Below, piece after piece: positions 20,385-29,279 of a stretch of DNA of 30,853 nucleotides. Positions within the stretch are counted from its first letter, which is position 1; each line of letters opens with the position of its first letter. The notes under the pieces were generated by a model. That model worked only from the letters and a program-made list of their open reading frames with translations, was not told the origin of the DNA and ran no database searches. This DNA is from Gnetum montanum (Eukaryota; Streptophyta; Gnetopsida; Gnetales; Gnetaceae), in NCBI GenBank assembly GCA_015680685.1, contig MNCI01017777.1, positions 291,813 to 322,665 of the forward strand, read 5' to 3'. Both the position numbers and the translations under genes were made by a program.

Positions 20385-22700
20385 ATGTCTCCTTCTTTGT
20401 ATGAAAGGGCCTCACTGCCTAGGTCTGAAACAAGAAATAGTCAATGATGTAATACACATGACATTGATCTGCCAATCCCTCAACTAGTTCAAGTGGTATA
20501 TGTTCATCCCGATGAGTATATACTAGACTTCACCTTTATCCTCCATCAAGATGAACAACTATGTTGGAAAGACCTAAAAGGGAACATAGTGTTACCTCTC
20601 AATCATTCAGTCCTGAGCATGCTTCTTCATGCTCTCACACAAATTGGCATGCCGCACTTACATGTAGAATATGTTGTGCAAGACCATGACTCGAGAGAAT
20701 ACCATCCCATAGAGGCCCAATGTCAAAAGGGACTTACAACAGGAGGGACATCATAAGTCTTTGAAGGGTAAGTGGTCCTAGGATGCCCCACATGTCTTAA
20801 GCAAAAATGAGGGATGTGAACCTACCTTAGGTAGTCACCCACACAATGATGTTCCTCCCCTTGAATTTGGCCAAGGGGTTGTGTATCAGAACCTTCATTC
20901 CACTATTCATAACCTAGGTTCTGATACCCATGGGCACAAAGGGTTTGAAAAAAAGACATGAACTCATGATAAAGGTAGACATTTTGATCGCAATCATGAT
21001 TGAGGTTGAGACTGCAGAAGACAAGGTAGTAGATACCATCATGGTGATGGTTCTCCTTCTTCTTCACCTTCATCATCTCCTTCACCCTCTCCTTCAGTGT
21101 CCAAATCCAATCATAAATAAAAAGACCATAAGGATAAAGGTAAGCAAAGTGGAAGTCATAGCTGAAATAGCTAGGAAAGGGAACAAGGGCACTCTAGAGA
21201 GTCACAACATAGAAGAAGGGAGTGTAGGGAACAATGTAGGCATCATAGATGCCATGGATGATACAATCATGATGAACCCCTACTCACTACTTGAAGTATG
21301 TTAGACATAACTAAGGCTATTAGAATTCCAACAAGGCACCAGAAAGATAGTAGGATCAAGAGATTATATATGACACTATCCTACGATTTGAAGGGGGATA
21401 TAATGTTGATCCTCATAATCATTTACAAGCATTCCCTGACATGTTTTCCTTACAACACATAGAGAATGAATGGAAATAATTTAAGTTGTTCCTGTGGACA
21501 CTAGTTAAAGAAGCAAAAAGCTGGTACCCATCTTTAGAACTGGAATCCATTCATAGGTGGAGTACTATGTTAGAATTATTTAATGACAAATACCAAACAT
21601 ACTCCTGAGTGTCTAACTTGTGAAAGCAAATCCAAGGATGGAAACAAGGATGACATGAACCATTGGATGCTTCCATGGGCTAATACTATGCACTATTACA
21701 TCATTGTCTTAGCCATGGTTATTCGCAAATGGATCAACGGTGCCATCTCGTGGCTGGGCTTAGGCATGAAACGAGAAGAATCCTTGGGACTTATGCCCAA
21801 TGGAGGCTATCCGAGCTTAGGTCCAATAAAATTCAAATACTATTGGAGCAAGTTGCTAAGGAAGAAGGTGAGCTACAAAAGAGCAAAAGTGTGGAAGAGC
21901 ATAACTGAGATTCTTCCTTTTTGAAGAGGGGAGTAAGATTTTGTGAGGATGAAGAAGAGTCACCACTTGAAGAGATGGTGAATAGGAAAACTTTTCCTAT
22001 CCAAAAGATGATATGAGAGGTTTAGGAAAAGGTAGACCAAATGTGGAATTCCCTAGACAATAGATTTCAATATGTTCTTAAAATAGTAGAGGAGTCTAGA
22101 AAATAAGGTAGTAAGAAAAGAAAAAAGAGAGAAGCTAAACATGCATGTAGCAAGGGTAAGAGAAAAGTTTCCATCATTTAAGAGGTTGTGGAGTCAGAAA
22201 TAGACAATGATAGTGGATATGAGATATGTCAATATGACCATCCTAAGGGATGTTGCCTTGTAATCTCACATCTTCAGGAGTCTAGGGTGTATGCACTCAA
22301 CCAATGATTGAACAAATGACAAGCACCGTGAAGGTTACCTTATCCTCAAAGTAACACAAGATAGTTCCACCAACCCTTAACATATTATCCTAGTGGAACT
22401 CCATCACAATCGATTGAGCAATATCAATAGTCATAGCACCCACAATCATGGGGAATGCCACCACCAAGGAAATAGTATCCTTATCGGTAACCTAACCCAT
22501 ATGAATATTACGTGCATTAGCCAATCTCCTGACATGACTCTACTAGTCACTTCACTTCTTAACCTCACTACCAAGGTCATGATTATTATTGGAATCTCTC
22601 TTATAGAGGAAATATTCTACAAGAATATCATGCTTCTCATCTGGCTGCATCTCTTCCACCAATAGCTCCACTACCACCTACTTCAGCTATGTAGGGTCAT
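20385..22700 (+). pseudogene. E2 gag (decayed)
   Basis: Gag forms the particle. ATG at 20385 (MSPSLYERA) matches the E3 start at 29280. The N-terminal part reads to 20756 with one TGA (TGG in E3). An extra A in the CAAAA run at 20724-20728, absent from E3, shifts the frame. Next comes a His/Arg/Ser-rich basic stretch (about 20930-21290), then a capsid-like segment homologous to the retrotransposon gag domain (about 21320-21940, clearer in E3), then a Lys-rich patch (near 22110-22170). The tail is rich in Pro, Tyr, Gln and His (22330-22690). No CCHC knuckle is visible, so RNA binding may have relied on the basic stretches. ORFs at 20930-21304 and 21583-21924 are wrong-frame fragments. Confidence 0.72.
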
Positions 22701-23330
22701 GCTAACACATGCCACACTCAACCATTGCACTCAATACATACGGTGATGCTAACACATGTTATCACCATTGGATCAAAGTTGGCCACCTTCCCAAGAAATT
22801 CTCTAATACTAGGAGTCCTCTGTTATATCTAAAAATCACTAGAAATGTGCTATGCAAGGCTCTTTTGGATTCAGGTTCTGGTGTCAACTTGATTTCTTAA
22901 GAAATGTACAAGGCTTGGAACTTGCCTCCATTGAATAAGAGCAACATCTATCTAGAGTTGGTCGACTAGTCTATCATTGTCCCATTGGGACTGGTGGAAG
23001 AAATTATTGGCACTGTTTATGGGTGGTTTTACCTAGTTGAATTCCTAGTGATTTAGGTAAACAATGGTAAGGGGGAATTCCCAATCATAACGGGAAGAGC
23101 ATGGATAAGCACTATTGATACATGCCTAGGAATCCACAATCTTTCCCTAGAAATATCAAAGGAAAATACATTAGGAAAGATCGAGAAGAAGAAAGTTCTA
23201 TGCATTACGTACAGTGACACAGGGTGTAATTGCATGCAGAGGTCATGGTTTGTGCAAAGTTTAGCATTGCTTGTATGTAATCAGTGTGCAAAAGTGATTA
23301 GCATACAAAGATGCCTGTATGCAATAGCCA
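22701..23330 (+). pseudogene. E2 retropepsin-like protease (decayed)
   Basis: The frame from 22709 to 22900 carries ALLDSGSGVNLIS. The catalytic D-S-G (22868-22876) is intact, unlike E1. A TAA follows at 22898-22900, then the frame continues through PLGLVEEI and FPIITGRAW (near 23080-23103). It lies between gag and RT with no separate start, consistent with translation as part of a Gag-Pol polyprotein. Several TAG/TAA stops make it inactive. The minus-strand ORF at 23053-23235 is a shadow. Confidence 0.78.
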
Positions 23331-23770
23331 CATGATAGGAACACACCCAATGGCTGACAACTAATCAAGAAAGCAGCTCACTCATATGCATGGAACCAAC
23401 TGAGGATTTGACTTGTGCTTACATTGATAGCATAGATGCATTAGAGAAAGTCCATTGCCAACTTCCAAGTCTTAACCTTGAAAATATCAACTAGGGAAAG
23501 TTGGAAATCCCTGAGAAATTTAAACAGGAGCCCCTCGAGCTGAAACCTTTGCCCACCGGTATGGAATACATGTTCCTTAAAATTGGAAAATCGGTAATTA
23601 TCAACACTAAGCTTGCTCCTCAATAGAAAGAAGAATTGCTGNCAAGCGAAGGCTTCTGACCATTTATTTATTACCTTCAGCAATTCTTCTTTCTATTGAG
23701 GNAATCCTATCCAAAATTAACTAGAATAGATCCTAGAATATGCCAACATAGAATTTATACTGACCCCTCC
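23331..23770 (+). other. E2 protease-RT linker with an inverted assembly segment
   Basis: Homologous to 1020-1442 of E1. Plus-strand fragments such as MEPTEDL and EPLELKPLP are readable. The homology breaks at 23643-23701, which is present in the opposite orientation (see that entry). Beyond the second N the frame resumes with the DPRICQHRIYT motif. Confidence 0.65.
23618..23702. other. Inverted 59-bp gap-fill flanked by single Ns (probable assembly error)
   Basis: 23618-23641 is the exact 24-bp reverse complement of 23678-23701. A single N stands at 23642 and another at 23702. The 59 bp between them, read on the minus strand, continue the plus-strand coding frame of the linker (minus-strand LKVINKWSEAFA matches the E1 frame near 1336-1372). 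Confidence 0.85.
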
Positions 23771-24570
23771 ATGAAGCCTCGAAGATAACTGCAGAGGTGA
23801 TTAAACCCTAAGCTGAAGCAAGTAGTTAAGGAAGAAATCAAATAGCTTCTCAAGGTTGGGTTAATATACCTTGTTACTGATAGCAAGTGGGTTAGCCCCT
23901 TAGTTATTGTGCCTAAAAAGGGAGGCAAATGGAGGGTGTGCATAGATTTCAAGCTACTAAATATAGCAACATCCAAACATTACTTTCCATTTCCATTTAT
24001 CGACCAAGTATTAGACACCATCATAGGGCATCGCTATTATAGTTTTTTGGATGGATATAGCGGATATAACCAAATACAAATAGCTCTAGAAGACCAAGCC
24101 AAGACTACGTTCACCATTCTTTGGTGAATGTTCGCATATAAATAGATGTTGTTTCGCTTGTGCAATGCCCCTGAAACATTTCAATGACTAGTTCTAAGCA
24201 TATTCCAACAACAGATCGGGAATGGCATGGAGGTCTTTATGGATAACTTCTCCACTTATGAAGAAAACTTTGATCAAGCCTTGGACCAGTTGGAGAAAGT
24301 GTTAAAAAGATGTGTAGAAACCAATTTAAGGATCAATTGGTAGAAAAACCATTTGATGATTCAAGAAAGTGTATTACTAGGACACAAAATCTCACACACA
24401 GGGATAGAGGTAGACCTTGAGAAAATCAAAATTATCTAAGGAATTACCCATCAACCGAAAACTATCAAAGATATTCAGTCATTCCTTGGACATACTGGCT
24501 ACTACAAGAGATTTATTAAGAACTTTTCAAATGTTGCCAAACCATTGGTGGAATTAATGAAAAGGGACAT
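23771..24570 (+). pseudogene. E2 reverse transcriptase domain (decayed, FMDN)
   Basis: The domain begins at MKPRR (23771). An open stretch (23909-24127) covers PKKGGKWRVCIDF, the HYFPFPFIDQ block, SFLDGYSGYNQIQI and TTFTI. Further on come CNAPETFQ and the active site FMDN: the second catalytic Asp is Asn (AAC, 24245-24247) where E1 keeps Asp. VLLGHKIS and SFLGHTGYY follow. Stops at 23786, 23798, 24124 and beyond break the frame. It is Athila-type, with the E1 domain as the closest relative in the window. Confidence 0.87.
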
Positions 24571-25040
24571 ACCTTTTGAGTAGATGAGGGAATGCGAATT
24601 AGCTTTCCAAACTCTGAAATAGAAGCTAGTAGAAACACCCATTCTACAAGCTCTTGACCAATTCAAACCATTTCACATCATGAATAACACATTCAACTAT
24701 GCTTTAGGAGTCGTACTTACATAGTTAGATGACTAGAAGCATCCTTATTACATCCACTGTCCAAGTAGAAGTATTGCTAGTGTGCAAATGAACTACACTA
24801 GCATAGAGAAAGAATTAATGGCTGTAGTGTTTGCACTAGAAAAGTTTAGACATTATGTATTGGGATATAAATTATATATACATATAGATCATAGTGCAAT
24901 CTAGTTCCTCATGAATAAGACAATGGTAAGCCCCCATATCAAACGATGGCTTGTAATCTTACAAGAGTTTGATTTAATGATGATCAATCGCAAGGGCACT
25001 GAGAATGTAGTCACTGATCATTTATCTTGGTTGCGATGGG
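24571..25040 (+). pseudogene. E2 RNase H domain (decayed)
   Basis: It follows RT without a break: FKPFHIMNN (an Asp expected in this block appears as Asn), ALGVVLT, a TAG at 24722-24724 shared with E1 at 2394-2396, KHPYYIHC, ELMAVVFALEKFRHY, HIDHSAI and KRWLVILQEFDL, then the VVTDHLSWLRW end. At the position of the E1 stop 2457-2459 E2 keeps CAA (Gln), showing the ancestral residue. The domain would degrade template RNA; it is inactive here. Confidence 0.82.
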
Positions 25041-26420
25041 ACAACAAAGAGGATGAGTATCCAATTTATGATCATTTCCTTGATGAATTCCTCTTTACTG
25101 CTATAGTGAATAATCAATCACCCATGGAGACAAACTGGTGCAGTAGCATTATTATTTATCTCCTCACCCAAAAAACACCACAAGAGTTAAACCTTAAGAA
25201 GAAACAAAAATTCCTTCACCAAGACAAATACTTTATGGAGATCAATGGGAAACTTTATAAAGTGTGTCCCAATGGCTTGGTTCAATGGTGTGTTCTTGAT
25301 ATAGATCAACTGCAAGTTCTTCAAGACACTCATGAGGGTCCTTGTGGGGGTCATTACACTGGGGGATGAATGACCATCAAGATTATGCTTGTAGGATATT
25401 ATTGGCCTACATTATTTTGGGATGCCCATTATTTCATCCAATCTTTTGAGTGCTATCAATGTGATGGGGAAATGATAGGTAGAATGGAGGGTTCACAACA
25501 ATGGATTCAACCGTTAGCACCCTTCGACATTTGGAGAATTGATTTTATAGGGTCAATTACACCAATGTCCAATGAAAAAGCTTATATTATTGTTGTTTTT
25601 GATTACCTAACTAAATGGGTAGAACCAATTGTGGTTAAGGATTGTACATCATCTACAGCTACACGATTTTTTCAAAAAAAAGTCATTAATAAGTTTGCTA
25701 TGCCTCATGCACTTATTTGAGACAATGGTACCCACTTCATAGGTGCAAATTTTCATATATTAATACAATGCTTAGGAGTTGAACACAAATTGACAACACC
25801 ATACCATCCCCAAGTGAACGGTCAAGCCAAAGTCACCAATAGAGAGATTATGAAAATATTGACAAGAACTATTGACAAGTTTAGGTGAGACTAGAGCACT
25901 AAACTAAATGATGCTCTTTGGACATACGGCTCCACATGGAAACTCCCTACAAGCTACTCTTCGTATGAGTTAGTGTATGGTAAATTACCAACAGTTCCCG
26001 TTCAAACTGAGCTCCGTACACTATCCACAGCATGTCACCTCAACCTTGACCTTGATCTAGCATAGAAACAACAGTTAGTAACCCTTAACTTGTTAGATGA
26101 AAATTGATTAGCAGCCCTGTCATCTAACGAATTGCACAAGGCCTTCAATAAACAATATCATGACCTAAGAATTAGGAAAGTTAAATATTACCTAGGAGAT
26201 AAGGTTCTCTACTAGAATCCCACACATGTGCCACAATGTACTAATCTTCAAACACTATGGGAAGGACCTTATATTATTTATGTAACTTTTCCTTTAGGGG
26301 CCATGCTAATATACAAACTCAAGAACCCAGATAAGAAACTTTTGATCAACATGCAATAAACCAAACCTTTCTATGAGCTTAGAATAGCTAGTACACATGC
26401 TACCTCTATTAATGGATAAC
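25041..26420 (+). pseudogene. E2 integrase (decayed)
   Basis: This is the best preserved domain. The HHCC finger is present: His codons at 25331-25333 and 25352-25354, then ECYQCD near 25450-25467, with a TGA between (25367-25369). The catalytic core has DIWRIDFIG (first Asp) and DNGTHF (second Asp, 25721-25723, right after a TGA). In TPYHPQVNGQAKV the catalytic Glu is replaced by Lys (AAA, 25829-25831). Open stretches are 24911-25369 (RNase H end into integrase) and 25370-25720. The C-terminal GPY/F segment (LWEGPYII) is near 26255-26280 and LINMQ near 26343-26357. No chromodomain is seen, as expected for Athila. Confidence 0.88.
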
Positions 26421-27720
26421 CTTGCTCACTATTTAAAATCTCATCCTTCCAAATCCATTGTGGGGTAGATGGCCACCTATGCTAACCATTATAGGCCCTC
26501 AGTTCTTTTTAAATTTTTGTTTTACACATTTTNTTGAATTATTATGCTAATATTAAGGTATGGTTCTTTTGGTAAAACAGGCAATGAGTCCACACCGTCC
26601 ACTCATCCATACAACTCTATGGTCTCCTTTGGCTTGGAACTGTACAATCCCCTTTTTGTAAGTAAACTTGTTAATGAATTGGTGGCTGGGTATTTTTCAA
26701 ATCAAGGAATGACTCAAAGGATGAAAAGGATGTGACTTCAAGGGGATTCTATGCATTGGTGTTGGTCATTCTCTTAGGTGCTTGGATGCTTTTTCTTGGG
26801 TTTTCCGCCATTCTAACATTTTTCAAATATCAAGAAGTTGAGTGAATAAAAATAAGTCTTTGCATTGTATGGTTCTCATGCATAAACATAAAAAAAAAAG
26901 AGAAAAAGGTTAGAATTAAAAGCACACCCCTTAGACATAATAAAGCAATATGGGCTACAAGTGCTAGTTATGGCACTGGAAAGACATGTTACTCATCCCT
27001 GAAGGTTTCCTCTAACTAAGGCCCTTTCACACTTCCTGCTTCTCCATCTCGCTCTCTTCGGAATGGTGGTGACTTTTGTGGAAGAATTCTTGTTGCTTCA
27101 AGAGGATGGATTGGCCAAGTGTATTGATGTGAGGTCACTGAATGTGGTTGGTTTGAGTCTGGATTTGGGATGAGTTCTACTCAATTATCTTAACCATGAA
27201 ATACACAAGGGGCTTTACACAACCTTATCCTTGGGATTCCATTCCATTCTCTCCTCTCCATATTTCTTTCCATTTTCCACCTCATTTCCAGTTTTATCAT
27301 TAGTCTGTTCTAAGTTGATGCATTATTTTTCTCTGGTGAGTTCTTGTGGGTAAGTTTTTAAATCTAGCTTCCAAATGACATTGCTAAAGCCTACAGACTC
27401 TTTGGTATGTGGGTTTATCAAGGCATAAAAGACATGAGCCTGCTTTGTGGAGGACCCACTGACATTTCTTTTTAGTGCAATTATTAACTTCTTTCCCTTA
27501 AAAATTTTCTATAATTAATCATTTCTTGTTTCATCCCCATCCATGACATCCATTTTATTGGCATTTCTAGTGATATTTTTCATCTTTCTCGTACCTCATG
27601 TTTTTCCATCTTATAGCTATCGAAGGTTCGCTCTTAGTCATGGGGGCCCTGGCACAAATTTTTCAATTTTTTCCATTTTACTAATTACCTAACCCCTACA
27701 CCTTGGGTAGTTTCCAGTGA
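26421..27720 (+). other. E2 non-coding spacer downstream of integrase
   Basis: It aligns by eye with 4400-5290 of E1 in several blocks: GACATGTTACTCATCCCTGA...TCTAACTAAGGCCCT near 26985-27025, GCCTACAGACTCTTTGG near 27390 and GTGGAGGACCCACTGACAT near 27446. AATAAA (26845-26850) and ten A (26890-26899) match the E1 scar. Near 27640 ATGGGGGCC matches the E1 third-ORF start, but similarity stops soon after. The ORF at 26544-26735 is not conserved in E1 and is probably chance. Confidence 0.65.
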
Positions 27721-28060
27721 TAAATCTGAACCAGTTTATGCCATAACCACAACTTAGCCAATGCACTTCATATCAAGGAAAAGTATCAACTACATTGTGG
27801 ATTATCTATCCTTGCTCATTTGTGACTGTGTTGTGTGTGTAGATGGTGTTCATACAAACAATGAACTGGGCTTGGAGGAAGCACTTAGGATGGATCAGAA
27901 CTGGAGCATTTATGAAAGGAGCAAGTTTGGTGGCATGGGTATGGATAAACAATGGAAGGTGCAATCTCAGCATTGGCAGCAACATGCTCCATCTTCTTTC
28001 TCTCTCTCTTTTTCTCTTCAAGTTACCAAATAAAGGCTTGGATGTCATTTATGTATGAGT
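27721..28060. other. Stop-poor insert replacing the third ORF in E2
   Basis: The third ORF of E1 (about 2.9 kb) is missing here. Instead about 340 bp carries overlapping open frames on both strands: plus 27761-28033 (90 codons), plus 27843-28058 (71 codons, MVFIQTMNWAW start) and minus 27806-28048 (80 codons). I recognise none of them. No similarity to E1 is seen between about 27670 and 28060. It could be a captured host fragment or a remnant from another element. Which frame, if any, was coding cannot be decided from the sequence. Confidence 0.4.
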
Positions 28061-28226
28061 TTTCACAACAATAATCATGAACACTAATGTTGTAATATGC
28101 TTATTGATCCATTCATTCGGCACATTGAGTCTATCATCCCATTCTACCGACAGTTGTCAATTAGTCAATAATCCCATATCTTCCTAATATTTTGTAAAGA
28201 ACTCTAGGATGAGTTTTCATTCAATC

Positions 28227-28235
28227 GTGGGGGTA
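28227..28235 (+). promoter_or_regulatory. E2 polypurine tract
   Basis: GTGGGGGTA immediately precedes the LTR start TGATGA. The 30 bp upstream (AAGAACTCTAGGATGAG then TTTTCATT) match the E1 tract region at 8867-8890. Confidence 0.8.
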
Positions 28236-29143
28236 TGATGAGAGCAGTTACTCTAACAATTACTCTAGCAGTTATTCTAATTATTAGAGTGGTTATTCTA
28301 TTGGTTACTCTAGCAGTTACTTTAGTAGTTACTCTAATTATTAGAGTAGTTACTCTAATTATTAGAGTAGTTGTTGCCAAGTCTATAAATATAGTGCCCA
28401 GGTGCACAATTTGGAGGAAGTCTTTTAGTAGTCAAGTGGCAAAACTCTTGTAGTTTATTTAAAAGATAGAGTATTTTCCACATGCCCACAGCAAGAGGTC
28501 GAAGTGTGGATGGATATTTATTCGAGCATTGTGTACCTAAGCATACCTTGTATATGAAAATAAAGATGAGCTCTTTGATTCATCCTTACAACACTTGAGA
28601 TTTTTTTTCTTAAGCATTTCTTTTATTTTATTTTCTTATGCATTTATTTTATTTTATGCACTTTACATTTCTATTATTAGCACAACAATTCATTTTGATC
28701 AATTAAGCAAATCGTTAAAATACACAAGCACAACCACTTCGAGCATGCATGTAATGCATGGTAACCTAGTAATAGTCAGCATTTGGTAATCCCAGTAGTG
28801 TTGCACTGGTTCAAGATGTGTATGGCAAGTGGGAATGGATGATAGTGTTAGGATTAGTTAAAACTTAGTTAATGAGTAGTTAAGTTAAATTAGTCATTTA
28901 GTTACCTCTCTCCTTCGCTACTAGTGTAGGACAAAAAAACATAAAAGCTAAAAAAATTATATGTCTCAAGCTTACTTAACCATACAATCATGACATATAG
29001 GTAAGCTTAGAAAGAAAAAAATCAACTAACTCATCCTTATTCTACAAGGGCACATAAGCACTTAGTCCTTGGAATTCGATCAGATCGTGCGTGAAATGCT
29101 CGTATTCATAGGGTTGAGCATAGGGATATATTGTCGCTCATCA
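28236..29143 (+). repeat. LTR shared by E2 (3') and E3 (5'), 908 bp
   Basis: TGATGA...TCATCA ends, TATAAATA at 28384-28391, AATAAA at 28559-28564. U3 carries more ACTCTAATTATTAGAGT-type repeats than the 5' LTR (28250-28375), and an extra CTAAGCATACCTTGTAT follows GTGTAC, which explains the longer size. A polypurine tract precedes it and a PBS follows it, so it serves both elements. The ORFs at 28204-28407, 28235-28453 and 28595-28789 are by-products. Confidence 0.92.
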
Positions 29144-29144
29144 T

Positions 29145-29162
29145 TGATGTTGTTGCTAAGGA
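29145..29162 (+). promoter_or_regulatory. E3 primer binding site, heavily decayed
   Basis: TGATGTTGTTGCTAAGGA occupies the same place as the E2 PBS, two bases from the LTR end. It matches the tRNA-Asp-type sequence less well, mostly through C/T and G/A changes. Confidence 0.65.
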
Positions 29163-29279
29163 CTTAGTTGTTTGTGCGATAATTAGAACTTAGGAAATCA
29201 TTCACATAGTTGGAATGAACCCTTAGGGTTGGTTGAGAAAATAATAAACAAGAATACATTACACACTAAATGGACAAGT

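Larger units (their letters stand above)
19384..29143 (+). mobile_element. E2: complete-length but decayed Athila-like Ty3/gypsy element
   Basis: E2 is 9760 bp from LTR to LTR. It contains PBS, gag, protease, RT, RNase H, integrase, spacer and polypurine tract in that order, all on the plus strand. LTRs of 865 and 908 bp share TGATGA...TCATCA ends and differ at very roughly one base in ten by eye (not computed), implying an old insertion. The left LTR interrupts a satellite unit. The right LTR is also followed by a second PBS and gag (E3), so no flanking duplicate is visible. All ORFs are broken. Confidence 0.9.

Noticed and set aside
20930-21304. 124-codon ORF in E2 gag (and 29695-30198 in E3)
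   Set aside because: It is a shifted frame of the His/Arg/Ser-rich gag stretch; the gag frame matches better between copies and with the family.
23441-23683. Minus-strand 80-codon ORF with a pol-like peptide
   Set aside because: The pol-like part comes from the inverted 59-bp assembly segment.
28236-29143. Solo LTR interpretation
   Set aside because: It has a polypurine tract on one side and a PBS with gag on the other.
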